IMG/VR virus record: IMGVR_UViG_3300019763_000074
Coordinates: 1 to 29,074 of that record
DNA: 29,074 nt
From: a virus
Reading direction: 5' to 3' (one strand)
Part shown: positions 22,903-29,074 of the stretch, one piece after another
Layout: the number at the start of each line of letters is the position of its first letter
How positions within the stretch are numbered: position 1 is the first letter of the stretch
Notes under the pieces: generated by a model
What the model saw: only the letters and a program-made list of their open reading frames with translations
Databases searched by the model: none
What the model was told of the DNA's origin: nothing
Program-made: the position numbers and the translations under genes

Positions 22903-23480
22903 CTCCTTTTATCAAAATCATCAACCAAAGCATCAAGTTCTTCCTTATTTTTGCAGTTCAATGCATCTTTTTCAAATTTTCGTGTTTTGTGGTACGTATA
23001 TGAAATATGACTTAGTTTATCCATAGACTCTAAATACAATTCCAAATCTGATATCAATTCTTCGTCACCAGTTTCGATAATTTCAAGATATTTTTCCTCT
23101 CTATTATCATCAGTTATAAAATAACCCAATGAAGCAAGTTTACTAAAAACAGTCAGATAATCAAAATAATTAATGGCACCAACATTAAATAAACCGTAAT
23201 CCATTTTACGATATACATCAGATAACGCAATCATTATATCTTTCGTCAAACCATCAACTTCGGTTATGACAACATCCATACTTGTCAGCTCACCCTGAAC
23301 ACCTTTCGGCAAAAAAACCATTTTGTTTTTTGATATAGCATCTCTGATAGCATCACCAGCTGCATTAGAACATTTAATATAATGCTCGTCATTCTTCATT
23401 AGTGAGTTCTCATAGGTATCCACAAATCTTGCTCTATATTTGTCTCCTACATCCCTTACCGCCACAACGTCAAATTTCAT
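22899..23480 (-). CDS. Phage protein of unknown function next to the Cys-rich protein
   Basis: 193 residues from ATG 23480, chosen for the GGGGGA just upstream. It begins MKFDVVAVRDVGDKYRARFV, has 'HYIKCSNAAGDAIRDAI' and 'DYGLFNVGAINYFDYLTVFSKLASLGYFITDDNREEKYLEII', then a charged helical C-terminus. I recall similar proteins in other phages, but none with a known role. No membrane segment or catalytic motif is visible. It lies directly after the Cys-rich gene (26-base gap) and before the glycosyltransferase-like pair, so a recognition, adaptor or chaperone role for the modified protein is possible. Confidence 0.75.
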   Translation of the reverse strand: MKFDVVAVRDVGDKYRARFVDTYENSLMKNDEHYIKCSNAAGDAIRDAISKNKMVFLPKGVQGELTSMDVVITEVDGLTKDIMIALSDVYRKMDYGLFNVGAINYFDYLTVFSKLASLGYFITDDNREEKYLEIIETGDEELISDLELYLESMDKLSHISYTYHKTRKFEKDALNCKNKEELDALVDDFDKRR

Positions 23481-23506
23481 TTTATTCCCCCACAAGTTTT
23501 ATTGTT

Positions 23507-24001
23507 TTAATAGTTACATCCACAGTCATTGTGGCAGTCGCACCATGTATTACCACCACAATCAGTGTTACATAAACAGTTGGATCTTAACGAATCTATC
23601 TTTGTTCTTGCTTCTATAAGTTTACTTGCACTAATTGGTATACCAGATCTTGTATAATACGTCACATAACCAGAATATATTTGGTTGATTGATAGTTTAA
23701 TTTGATCCATTGTGGCCGAACTCGGATGAGTCCCACCACCTTCATCACTACCACTTACATCAGTAAATGAAAATGAACCGATCCCTCTTCTCGCACGTTC
23801 ATCATTTATCGATCCCGCCAATCTATCTATATTTTCATCATGACATTTTGACCCTGCTCCTGTTGGAAATATCGCACTAGAAGCGGTTGGTGTTACAGCA
23901 AACCCACCACCGTTATAGTTCCATACCTCATTCGGGGGCACATAGGCACTACATGTGTCTGTCGTGCATTGTGTTTGACAATAATCTAATGGTTGTGTCA
24001 T
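23507..24001 (-). CDS. Cys-rich protein, candidate substrate of radical SAM enzymes
   Basis: 164 residues with 11 Cys in three groups: Cys8, 12, 17 near the N-terminus, Cys53, and seven in the last 23 residues (142, 144, 148, 154, 156, 160, 162; NCLCNTDCGGNTWCDCHNDC then GCNY). The middle (54-140) has 'HDENIDRLAGSINDERARRG' and 'ISASKLIEARTKIDSLRS', a helical pair pattern I associate with small phage virion proteins. It starts one base inside the stop of SPASM enzyme B, with GGAGGTAGGTA before the ATG. The layout is that of a radical SAM-modified (RiPP) precursor with a Cys-rich tail as core. A metal-binding or disulfide-rich virion protein is the main alternative. Confidence 0.8.
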   Translation of the reverse strand: MTQPLDYCQTQCTTDTCSAYVPPNEVWNYNGGGFAVTPTASSAIFPTGAGSKCHDENIDRLAGSINDERARRGIGSFSFTDVSGSDEGGGTHPSSATMDQIKLSINQIYSGYVTYYTRSGIPISASKLIEARTKIDSLRSNCLCNTDCGGNTWCDCHNDCGCNY

Positions 24002-25140
24002 TACCTACCTCCTATAATATCTCTCAAAGAGATACTAACCTTACTGAATTCTCTATACATATCACAGAGTTTTGTCTGGCATGACAAATCATACCACCTT
24101 TCTATAAATGTTTCCTTGTCACTGTATTCATATTTAACCACGTTACACGTAACACAATTAACAGCCATACAATTTTTACATTCTTCTGATTTTTCTGGTT
24201 CTATGAAGAAATAAAAATTATTTTTTATCTTGTCAACAATATCATCATCTGATATGTGACCAAATTCAAAATTGGATGATTCGGGAGAATACCCACATCC
24301 ATGACAATTCACCATTTTTCCATTAGTATTTATAGAAAACCCACATCTAAAAAAACTACAAGTCTTTGGTTGTGTGGATTCAAACCATGTGAACAAAAAA
24401 TATTTATGTTGTGAATAAAAATCAATTTCTTTTTTTGCTACATCAATGAACGATTTTTTAAATAAACCCATATCAATAACATCAGGCACATTAAAATAGT
24501 CAATAGTGATACTGTATCTCATATTATCACCTAAATCATCATTGATCTTTTTTATGTCATCCCAACAATCAGACATATACTGGATGGTGTCATACGTCAC
24601 TGTCGATTTTAATGATACTTTATATCCATTTTCGTGTAACTTATATATATTCTTTTTGACCCTTTCTGACGTTGGTTTATTTCCGACGGTTAATCTCTTT
24701 ATGTCATGTATACGAGCACCATCATATGACACTTGAATACTGATGCGGTCTTTAATTGGTTTAAATATATCAATCATTCCATCGACAACATATCCATTTG
24801 TGTATATATTAAAACTAATAAAGTCATTATTTTTATATTTATCGACAAACAGTTTCAAAATATCTGGTCGTAATGATGGTTCTCCACCCCAAAAACCAAT
24901 ACGAATACCACCAAAATTTTGTAAGAACCATTCATCATTCATCATTCTTTCGATTCCGTCAAATACATCATCAACACAATCTAAAGTAGTGGTTTTTGTA
25001 CACTCATCACCTTCAAAACAATATTTGCACCTGAAATTACACTCATCAGTTAATGTGATTTCAATATTATAATTACCTTTGGGTTTTATTTTATCACTCA
25101 TGTATTTGATATCACTACCAAAATCGTCTATACTACCCAT
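24001..25140 (-). CDS. Radical SAM/SPASM enzyme B (peptide-maturase-like)
   Basis: 379 residues. CxxxCxxC is Cys34, Cys38, Cys41 (CNFRCKYC), and GGEP is at 85-88 (FWGGEPS). The middle 'IQVSYDGARIHDIKR' is the usual SPASM-family strand. The C-terminal SPASM-type Cys set is Cys261, 266, 279, 282, then Cys321-x2-324-x4-329-x2-332 and Cys354/359. This layout is that of enzymes that modify peptides or proteins, including anaerobic sulfatase maturases and sactipeptide or thioether synthases. The gene overlaps the 66-residue gene before it and the Cys-rich gene after it, which is the most likely substrate. Confidence 0.93.
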   Translation of the reverse strand: MGSIDDFGSDIKYMSDKIKPKGNYNIEITLTDECNFRCKYCFEGDECTKTTTLDCVDDVFDGIERMMNDEWFLQNFGGIRIGFWGGEPSLRPDILKLFVDKYKNNDFISFNIYTNGYVVDGMIDIFKPIKDRISIQVSYDGARIHDIKRLTVGNKPTSERVKKNIYKLHENGYKVSLKSTVTYDTIQYMSDCWDDIKKINDDLGDNMRYSITIDYFNVPDVIDMGLFKKSFIDVAKKEIDFYSQHKYFLFTWFESTQPKTCSFFRCGFSINTNGKMVNCHGCGYSPESSNFEFGHISDDDIVDKIKNNFYFFIEPEKSEECKNCMAVNCVTCNVVKYEYSDKETFIERWYDLSCQTKLCDMYREFSKVSISLRDIIGGR

Positions 25141-25333
25141 CAGATAAAATCTCCTTCTTGATATCTTCTATTTCAGATTGTACATCATCGGGTAAATTAA
25201 TTCGTTCAAGTAATTCCATAGATTTTGATGCCATATCCAATAAAATATTTGAGGATTCGAAGCTAATCTCTTTCATTGTTATCGAACATTCGTATAACTT
25301 AATTGTCATTTCATATATATCTTGTTTTGTCAT
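25133..25333 (-). CDS. Small helical protein between two radical SAM enzymes
   Basis: 66 residues, all helical in pattern: 'MTKQDIYEMTIKLYECSITMKEISFESSNILLDMASKSMELLERINLPD...EIEDIKKEILSDG' in outline. It overlaps enzyme A by one base (TAATG) and enzyme B by eight. Sandwiched placement suggests a partner of these enzymes. It lacks the Cys-rich or Gly-rich core of a precursor and does not look like a winged-helix RiPP recognition element. The function is unknown. Confidence 0.72.
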   Translation of the reverse strand: MTKQDIYEMTIKLYECSITMKEISFESSNILLDMASKSMELLERINLPDDVQSEIEDIKKEILSDG

Positions 25334-26313
25334 TAGGATACTCCTTTGTTAAAATCCGTAAATATTTTGTGTATATAACAATGAATCCAAACAAAATCAT
25401 CATTTAACTCATGGTTGAATTTTATCGTCTGTTCAAATATAAATTTCTGTATTTCACATAATTTAGTGTCGATGCCATTCATCTTGACAAGTCTGTGACA
25501 TCCCTTACCACAGAAGTTTGTATATTCACAGTCAATACATTCCTCGTACAAATGATCATAATCTTCTGGTATAGTAAAATCACCATTTGTACATTTCATT
25601 GCACAAAACCCTTGTTGTCCGTTAGGCATAAGACATATATATTTTGAGTCAACACACTTTTGTTTAGGTGTTCCTTTTTTTATACCCTCATATAAGACAG
25701 ATACATCCCTGATAATATTTGGTGGGATTTTTATTCTATTGGATTTGAATTCATCGAGAATAAATCTCATATAAGATTCATATTGTATTTTGAGTTCGTT
25801 TACACTCTCGTCTGTCCATCCACTTTTGGCAAATTTGATATCAGCGGTTACACCAAAGTCTTTATAAAATAGTTGGTGTTTTCCGATTATATCCAAATTA
25901 TTAGGGGATGTTGTGACGGATACTTTATCACATAACTGTCGTATTAATCCAATTTTGTTCATATAAAGTGACAAATCATCAGATATTAGACCATCACATG
26001 ACCAATGAAATTGAATATTATTATCAGATATGTAATCAACCATTTCTTGTGTAATCAATAATCCATTTGAAAACAAGGAAAGTTCTTTAAACCGTGTGTC
26101 ATTTTTTACAGTTTCGGTTATGAACTTAATGATATCAAAATTCAGTAATGGTTCTCCACCAAAAAAATCTATGGAAAAATCTTGATTGGAAGGAAGACTT
26201 TCATAGAATTCCATAAAAGTCTCCCTTGTTAGGTATGTATTATTATTGTTCATGTAACAATACGAACAGTTTAAGTTACACTTTTCGGTAACCACAATTT
26301 GCAATTTTATCAT
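25333..26313 (-). CDS. Radical SAM/SPASM enzyme A (peptide-maturase-like)
   Basis: 326 residues. CxxxCxxC is Cys12, Cys16, Cys19 (CNLNCSYC), and GGEP is at 52-55 (FFGGEPL). 'FHWSCDGLI' (102-110) follows. The C-terminus shows a textbook SPASM spacing: Cys237, 241, then Cys259-x2-262-x5-268-x3-272-x13-286, with 'LMPNGQQGFC' before it. SPASM enzymes hold two extra [4Fe-4S] clusters and mostly modify peptides. It is the first gene of the 21-gene operon. No promoter or terminator separates it from the tail-fibre gene 15 bases upstream. AAAGGATGTT precedes ATG 26313. Confidence 0.94.
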   Translation of the reverse strand: MIKLQIVVTEKCNLNCSYCYMNNNNTYLTRETFMEFYESLPSNQDFSIDFFGGEPLLNFDIIKFITETVKNDTRFKELSLFSNGLLITQEMVDYISDNNIQFHWSCDGLISDDLSLYMNKIGLIRQLCDKVSVTTSPNNLDIIGKHQLFYKDFGVTADIKFAKSGWTDESVNELKIQYESYMRFILDEFKSNRIKIPPNIIRDVSVLYEGIKKGTPKQKCVDSKYICLMPNGQQGFCAMKCTNGDFTIPEDYDHLYEECIDCEYTNFCGKGCHRLVKMNGIDTKLCEIQKFIFEQTIKFNHELNDDFVWIHCYIHKIFTDFNKGVS

Positions 26314-26328
26314 TATAACATCCTTTTT

Positions 26329-27516
26329 TTATTTAATGATACATGTTACCAGTTTCTCACTGATTTGTAAATTATCTTCAAGAACTACAGCGAATTTCAA
26401 GAACCTATCATTTGAACTATTAATATCACCTTTACGGGCAACACCACCATCAACAGGTACTAGAAAATCACCCTTGTCAACGACGCCAATGACCCTTACA
26501 GGGATCTTTCCTGTTAATGCGATAGGTAACCCATCTGAACCTGAATTCATCACGTAGGCGGGAGAATCAGAAACAACACCAATAACCCCGTTCATAAAAT
26601 CACCTGTATATGGTTCAACTTCGTATTCTGAGTTTGGCATAACACCAACAACCGTTCCAACTGGTAGAGATTCATCACAATCATAAATCTCGGCAAGGTC
26701 AGCGTATAATGCAGATGTAGCAGTACCGTGTAGAACATTACAATATATATCAGAACTTGAATTTCTCTCCACAACTGTATTAGCTATGTTTGATGTGGTT
26801 GAATATATTGCTCTGGTTGATGGGGAATTAATGGACCAATTAGAAGATCTTACAAATCCGTTCCATGCCTCATTGGTTCGGTATAAAACTCTTGTTCCCA
26901 AACTATCATCAGTCAAAGAATACCAATCATCATAAGAAGTATTGTTTGCGGCAGTTGCGTTCTGAGTCGCTCTACGTACAAACATCTGATCAATTTCCAC
27001 ATCAGACCACCTATTAGACTCAGATACGTTTATAGCAGATGTTAGATCACCAGTTGTTGCTATAATCGCATTTGAATATCCACCACCATTCAATGTCCAT
27101 AATGATGTAGAACCATTGTAAAACAATGATATATCATCATTATCACTTCCCGGATCACCAGATTCTATTTTAATACCAACTTGTCTTGTTCCAATTGGAT
27201 TGTTATCTGATAATTTCACCCAATCATCAGAAATTCGTAAGTGGTTGGAACCGTCACCAGAATATGTTGATGATATAAATGCATTTGATGTAGTTCCACC
27301 CAATGGATGATATGTAACATCCAAATCATCATATAATGTTTGAGGTAGTGGTTGACCTTCCATTACAAATCTAATAAATTTTGTATCTGTACCCAACAAA
27401 GTATAACCTGTGTTTGTATCAATCAAAAATCTTCTTTCGTCGGTTGAATTCCAAGTAGGGGATGCAAACTCCTCCATCAAATATTTTCCTTGCATATCTA
27501 TACCATGAAACTTCAT
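26329..27516 (-). CDS. Tail fibre protein with ADLAE-type C-terminal domain
   Basis: 395 residues. The N-terminus (MKFHGIDMQGKYLMEEFASPTW) is followed by low-complexity Ser/Thr/Asn/Gly-rich beta sequence. The C-terminal region 'GTATSALYADLAEIYDCDESLPVGTVVGVM' with 'VEPYTGDFMNGVIGVVSDSPAYVMN' and 'IPVRVIGVVDKGD' is a domain common at the ends of phage fibre and adhesin proteins. It likely forms a trimeric fibre contacting the host. GGAG lies before ATG 27516. It lies directly upstream of the radical SAM operon. Confidence 0.85.
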   Translation of the reverse strand: MKFHGIDMQGKYLMEEFASPTWNSTDERRFLIDTNTGYTLLGTDTKFIRFVMEGQPLPQTLYDDLDVTYHPLGGTTSNAFISSTYSGDGSNHLRISDDWVKLSDNNPIGTRQVGIKIESGDPGSDNDDISLFYNGSTSLWTLNGGGYSNAIIATTGDLTSAINVSESNRWSDVEIDQMFVRRATQNATAANNTSYDDWYSLTDDSLGTRVLYRTNEAWNGFVRSSNWSINSPSTRAIYSTTSNIANTVVERNSSSDIYCNVLHGTATSALYADLAEIYDCDESLPVGTVVGVMPNSEYEVEPYTGDFMNGVIGVVSDSPAYVMNSGSDGLPIALTGKIPVRVIGVVDKGDFLVPVDGGVARKGDINSSNDRFLKFAVVLEDNLQISEKLVTCIIK

Positions 27517-27561
27517 AATCCTTTCTCCTTTATTTTTTATTCCTTTCTATCTCTAATCTGT

Positions 27562-27595
27562 GTTCCCTTACCCAGAAAGGTTTGGGTAAGGGAAC
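27562..27595 (-). terminator. Strong hairpin between two fibre genes
   Basis: A perfect 12-bp stem (GTTCCCTTACCC / GGGTAAGGGAAC) with a 10-base loop in the 117-base gap. No T-run follows on the minus strand, so complete termination is uncertain. It may attenuate transcription or protect RNA ends. Confidence 0.55.
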
Positions 27596-27633
27596 CTGAA
27601 TTTAATCAGTCAGTCATTAGAGTGTAAATATAA

Positions 27634-28896
27634 TTAAACCAGTTTGTAAAGGTAAGCTTTTCCTCCATCTAATCCAGTAGCGTCATCCTCTTTCCATGAA
27701 CCGATTACAGCGTAATCCCCGTCACATGCTACAGACCATGAAAACCAATCCTGTGTACCAGTTCCATAAGGATTTGGGTTTATTATAGAGTGTAATAAAT
27801 TACCGGTAACAATATCAAAAATATAAGCTGCTCCACTGTATGTCGAACCAGTTTCGGATACTTCACCCGACGCACCAACTACAACATAAGTATCAGAACA
27901 TGATATAGTACGACCAAAGGTATCACCCTCAGTTGTTCCTAAAGCATTTGGATCATCTAGTGTATGTAATAGTTCATATGTATTGACATCGAATATATAA
28001 GCAAGTCCACTATTCCATGCCAAAACAGCCACGTCATCTTCACCAGAAGCACCGACTGTTATATAGGATTCTGAACATGATACATCAGACCCAAACTTAT
28101 TTTCCATCGATACGTTGGGGTCTGAGATCGTCTGTATCAACGAACCAGTTGCATTATTAAAAACATAAACACACCCAGCATTAGTTTGACCAAGATCTTC
28201 ATTAGGATTACCTACTACAGTAATTGTCTCGTTACAGTCAACAAATTTACCAAACTGATCACTTGACGCTACATCCGACGCATTAGGGTTGATAATGGAG
28301 TGTAGAAGTTGTCCTGTTACAACGTTGAAAATGTAGATCGCCCCACTTTCATTTCCACCATCATCCTCGGCATAAGCTCCTACCACAGCGTGTGTTTCTG
28401 AACACGCCACAGATGAACCAAAGACATCCCCAGTAGGTACATTATAAGCATTAGGATTATCTAATGTATGTAATAAGTTACCAGTTGCGTTATCAAAAAT
28501 ATACGCTTTACCTGAATTACCACCAGTATCTTCATCTTCCCACTCGGCACCAGCTATAGTATAAGTCACTGAACAATCCACACTATAACCAAAATGGTCA
28601 TATGCATCAGTATTATATGCATTTGGATTTGATAGGGTGTGTAACAAAGAACCAGTTGAATTGTTGTATATATACACGACACCTGCATTAGTACCGTTAG
28701 CATTATCCTCTTGATATGCCCCAACCGCTGTGTATGATGGTGAACAACCCACAGCAAATCCAAAATAATCCGTTTCAGTTGTCCCAAAGGAATTTGGATT
28801 ATCTAGTGTAAATGTTGGTGAACTAAGGTCCACCGGCCCTGATGATGGTGTTGAGTTTAACTCATTGATCGACCTACGTAATTTGGTAGATAACAT
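27634..28896 (-). CDS. Seven-bladed FG-GAP-like beta-propeller, putative tail adhesin
   Basis: 420 residues from ATG 28896 (MLSTKLRRSINELN), preceded by GGGAG; the frame is open to 28947. Seven ~55-residue repeats have the core D-x-FG-x-S/A-V-x-C, then VVGA, a ..EDD.. acidic turn, 'SG-AYIF', 'TG-LLHT' and 'NPNA'. The repeat starts read DYFG, DHFG, DVFG, DQFG, NKFG, DTFG and DWFS. The acidic turns suggest Ca2+ sites as in FG-GAP/integrin propellers. It is encoded between two fibre genes (TAATG overlap with the one before), so a receptor-binding role is likely. A conserved Cys in each blade is notable. Confidence 0.85.
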   Translation of the reverse strand: MLSTKLRRSINELNSTPSSGPVDLSSPTFTLDNPNSFGTTETDYFGFAVGCSPSYTAVGAYQEDNANGTNAGVVYIYNNSTGSLLHTLSNPNAYNTDAYDHFGYSVDCSVTYTIAGAEWEDEDTGGNSGKAYIFDNATGNLLHTLDNPNAYNVPTGDVFGSSVACSETHAVVGAYAEDDGGNESGAIYIFNVVTGQLLHSIINPNASDVASSDQFGKFVDCNETITVVGNPNEDLGQTNAGCVYVFNNATGSLIQTISDPNVSMENKFGSDVSCSESYITVGASGEDDVAVLAWNSGLAYIFDVNTYELLHTLDDPNALGTTEGDTFGRTISCSDTYVVVGASGEVSETGSTYSGAAYIFDIVTGNLLHSIINPNPYGTGTQDWFSWSVACDGDYAVIGSWKEDDATGLDGGKAYLYKLV

Positions 28897-29074
28897 TACG
28901 ATACACTCCCGACATATGCTCCATATAGTGTACCATTTATGTTCCACAAGTCAATAAAATCTGATGATGTTAGTGTTGGTTCAACACCACCAACCCAAGA
29001 TATTGTAGGCCATGTAACAGCATTAACATCACCATTATGTAGTAATAATACTATTGATTGACCAGACACAAAAG
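28896..29074 (-). CDS. C-terminus of a fibre-like protein (5' end outside window)
   Basis: The last 58 codons of a gene entering from the right edge: FVSGQSIVLLLHNGDVNAVTW, then 'WVGGVEPTLTSSDFIDLWNINGTLYGAYVGSVS' in outline, then TAA overlapping the next start (TAATG). Endings of the form 'sgq...L...g....tWp...W.gG..Ptlt......i.lW...g.lYGa.vG' are common in phage fibre or tail proteins. Only the end is visible, so the full function is not known. Confidence 0.75.
   Translation of the reverse strand, partial: FVSGQSIVLLLHNGDVNAVTWPTISWVGGVEPTLTSSDFIDLWNINGTLYGAYVGSVS

Noticed and set aside
25333-26313. Enzymes A and B as anaerobic sulfatase maturases
   Set aside because: The SPASM layout fits that family too, but no sulfatase gene is present, while a Cys-rich candidate substrate is adjacent.
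27634-28896. Repeats as a DNA-level tandem array or recombination hotspot
   Set aside because: The repeats are clear in protein but diverged at DNA level; they reflect propeller blades.
1-29074. tRNA genes, CRISPR arrays, integrase or attachment sites
   Set aside because: None seen on reading both strands; short hairpins found are explained as terminators or leaders. A covariance-model search would be decisive for tRNAs.

Overview
The window is a piece of an AT-rich tailed-phage genome with a T4-like (Myoviridae-type, gp23-class) virion. The order portal gp20, gp67-like core protein, gp21 protease, gp22 scaffold, gp23 capsid, gp16-like small terminase, PhoH and gp17 terminase is read directly from the proteins. 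T4-type late promoter boxes (TATAAATA) sit in front of portal, terL and a homing endonuclease. All genes but one lie on the minus strand, so the transcription order runs from high to low coordinates. No tRNA, rRNA, CRISPR array, integrase or insertion sequence was seen. The host cannot be named from the sequence. The terminase intein closely resembles the atypically split AceL-TerL intein known from an Antarctic lake metagenome, which points to an aquatic, uncultured T4-like lineage.

Region by region, in transcription order: (1) 29074-26329 holds tail-fibre or adhesin genes: the end of one fibre-like gene, a seven-bladed FG-GAP-like beta-propeller protein, and a fibre with the ADLAE-type C-terminal domain found in phage fibres. 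(2) 26313-11229 is a 15 kb run of 21 tightly packed genes, nearly all touching or overlapping. It encodes seven radical SAM enzymes, a Cys-rich candidate substrate protein, two glycosyltransferase-like paralogues, a GT2 glycosyltransferase, a U32-like Fe-S TIM-barrel protein, a two-subunit transketolase, a kinase with the choline/aminoglycoside kinase fold, two sugar-nucleotide epimerase/dehydratase-family proteins, and two deacetylases of unrelated folds (PIG-L and NodB). (3) 11201-6478 is the head module. (4) 6158-6421 is the only plus-strand gene, with its own sigma70-like promoter and flanked by hairpins. (5) 5868-1361 is the packaging module, with PhoH between the small and large terminase subunits. 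The large terminase is encoded as two halves joined by a split intein, with a free-standing GIY-YIG homing endonuclease gene between them. (6) 1338-1 holds a small coiled-coil protein and the start of a putative virion structural protein.

The most unusual part is region 2. A Cys-rich protein with 7 Cys in its last 23 residues lies directly after two SPASM-type radical SAM enzymes, in the arrangement of a RiPP (ribosomally made, modified peptide) pathway. Its middle section, however, looks like a phage virion protein, and the genes sit just downstream of the tail fibres with no late promoter or convincing terminator of their own. The working hypothesis is that this late operon makes an unusual sugar and radical-based modification and applies it to the virion (fibre or adhesin) or to the host surface. 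The chemistry is not determined by the sequence. The transketolase pair, kinase, epimerases and deacetylases suggest a dedicated carbohydrate, while the Cys-rich protein suggests a peptide substrate; both may be true.
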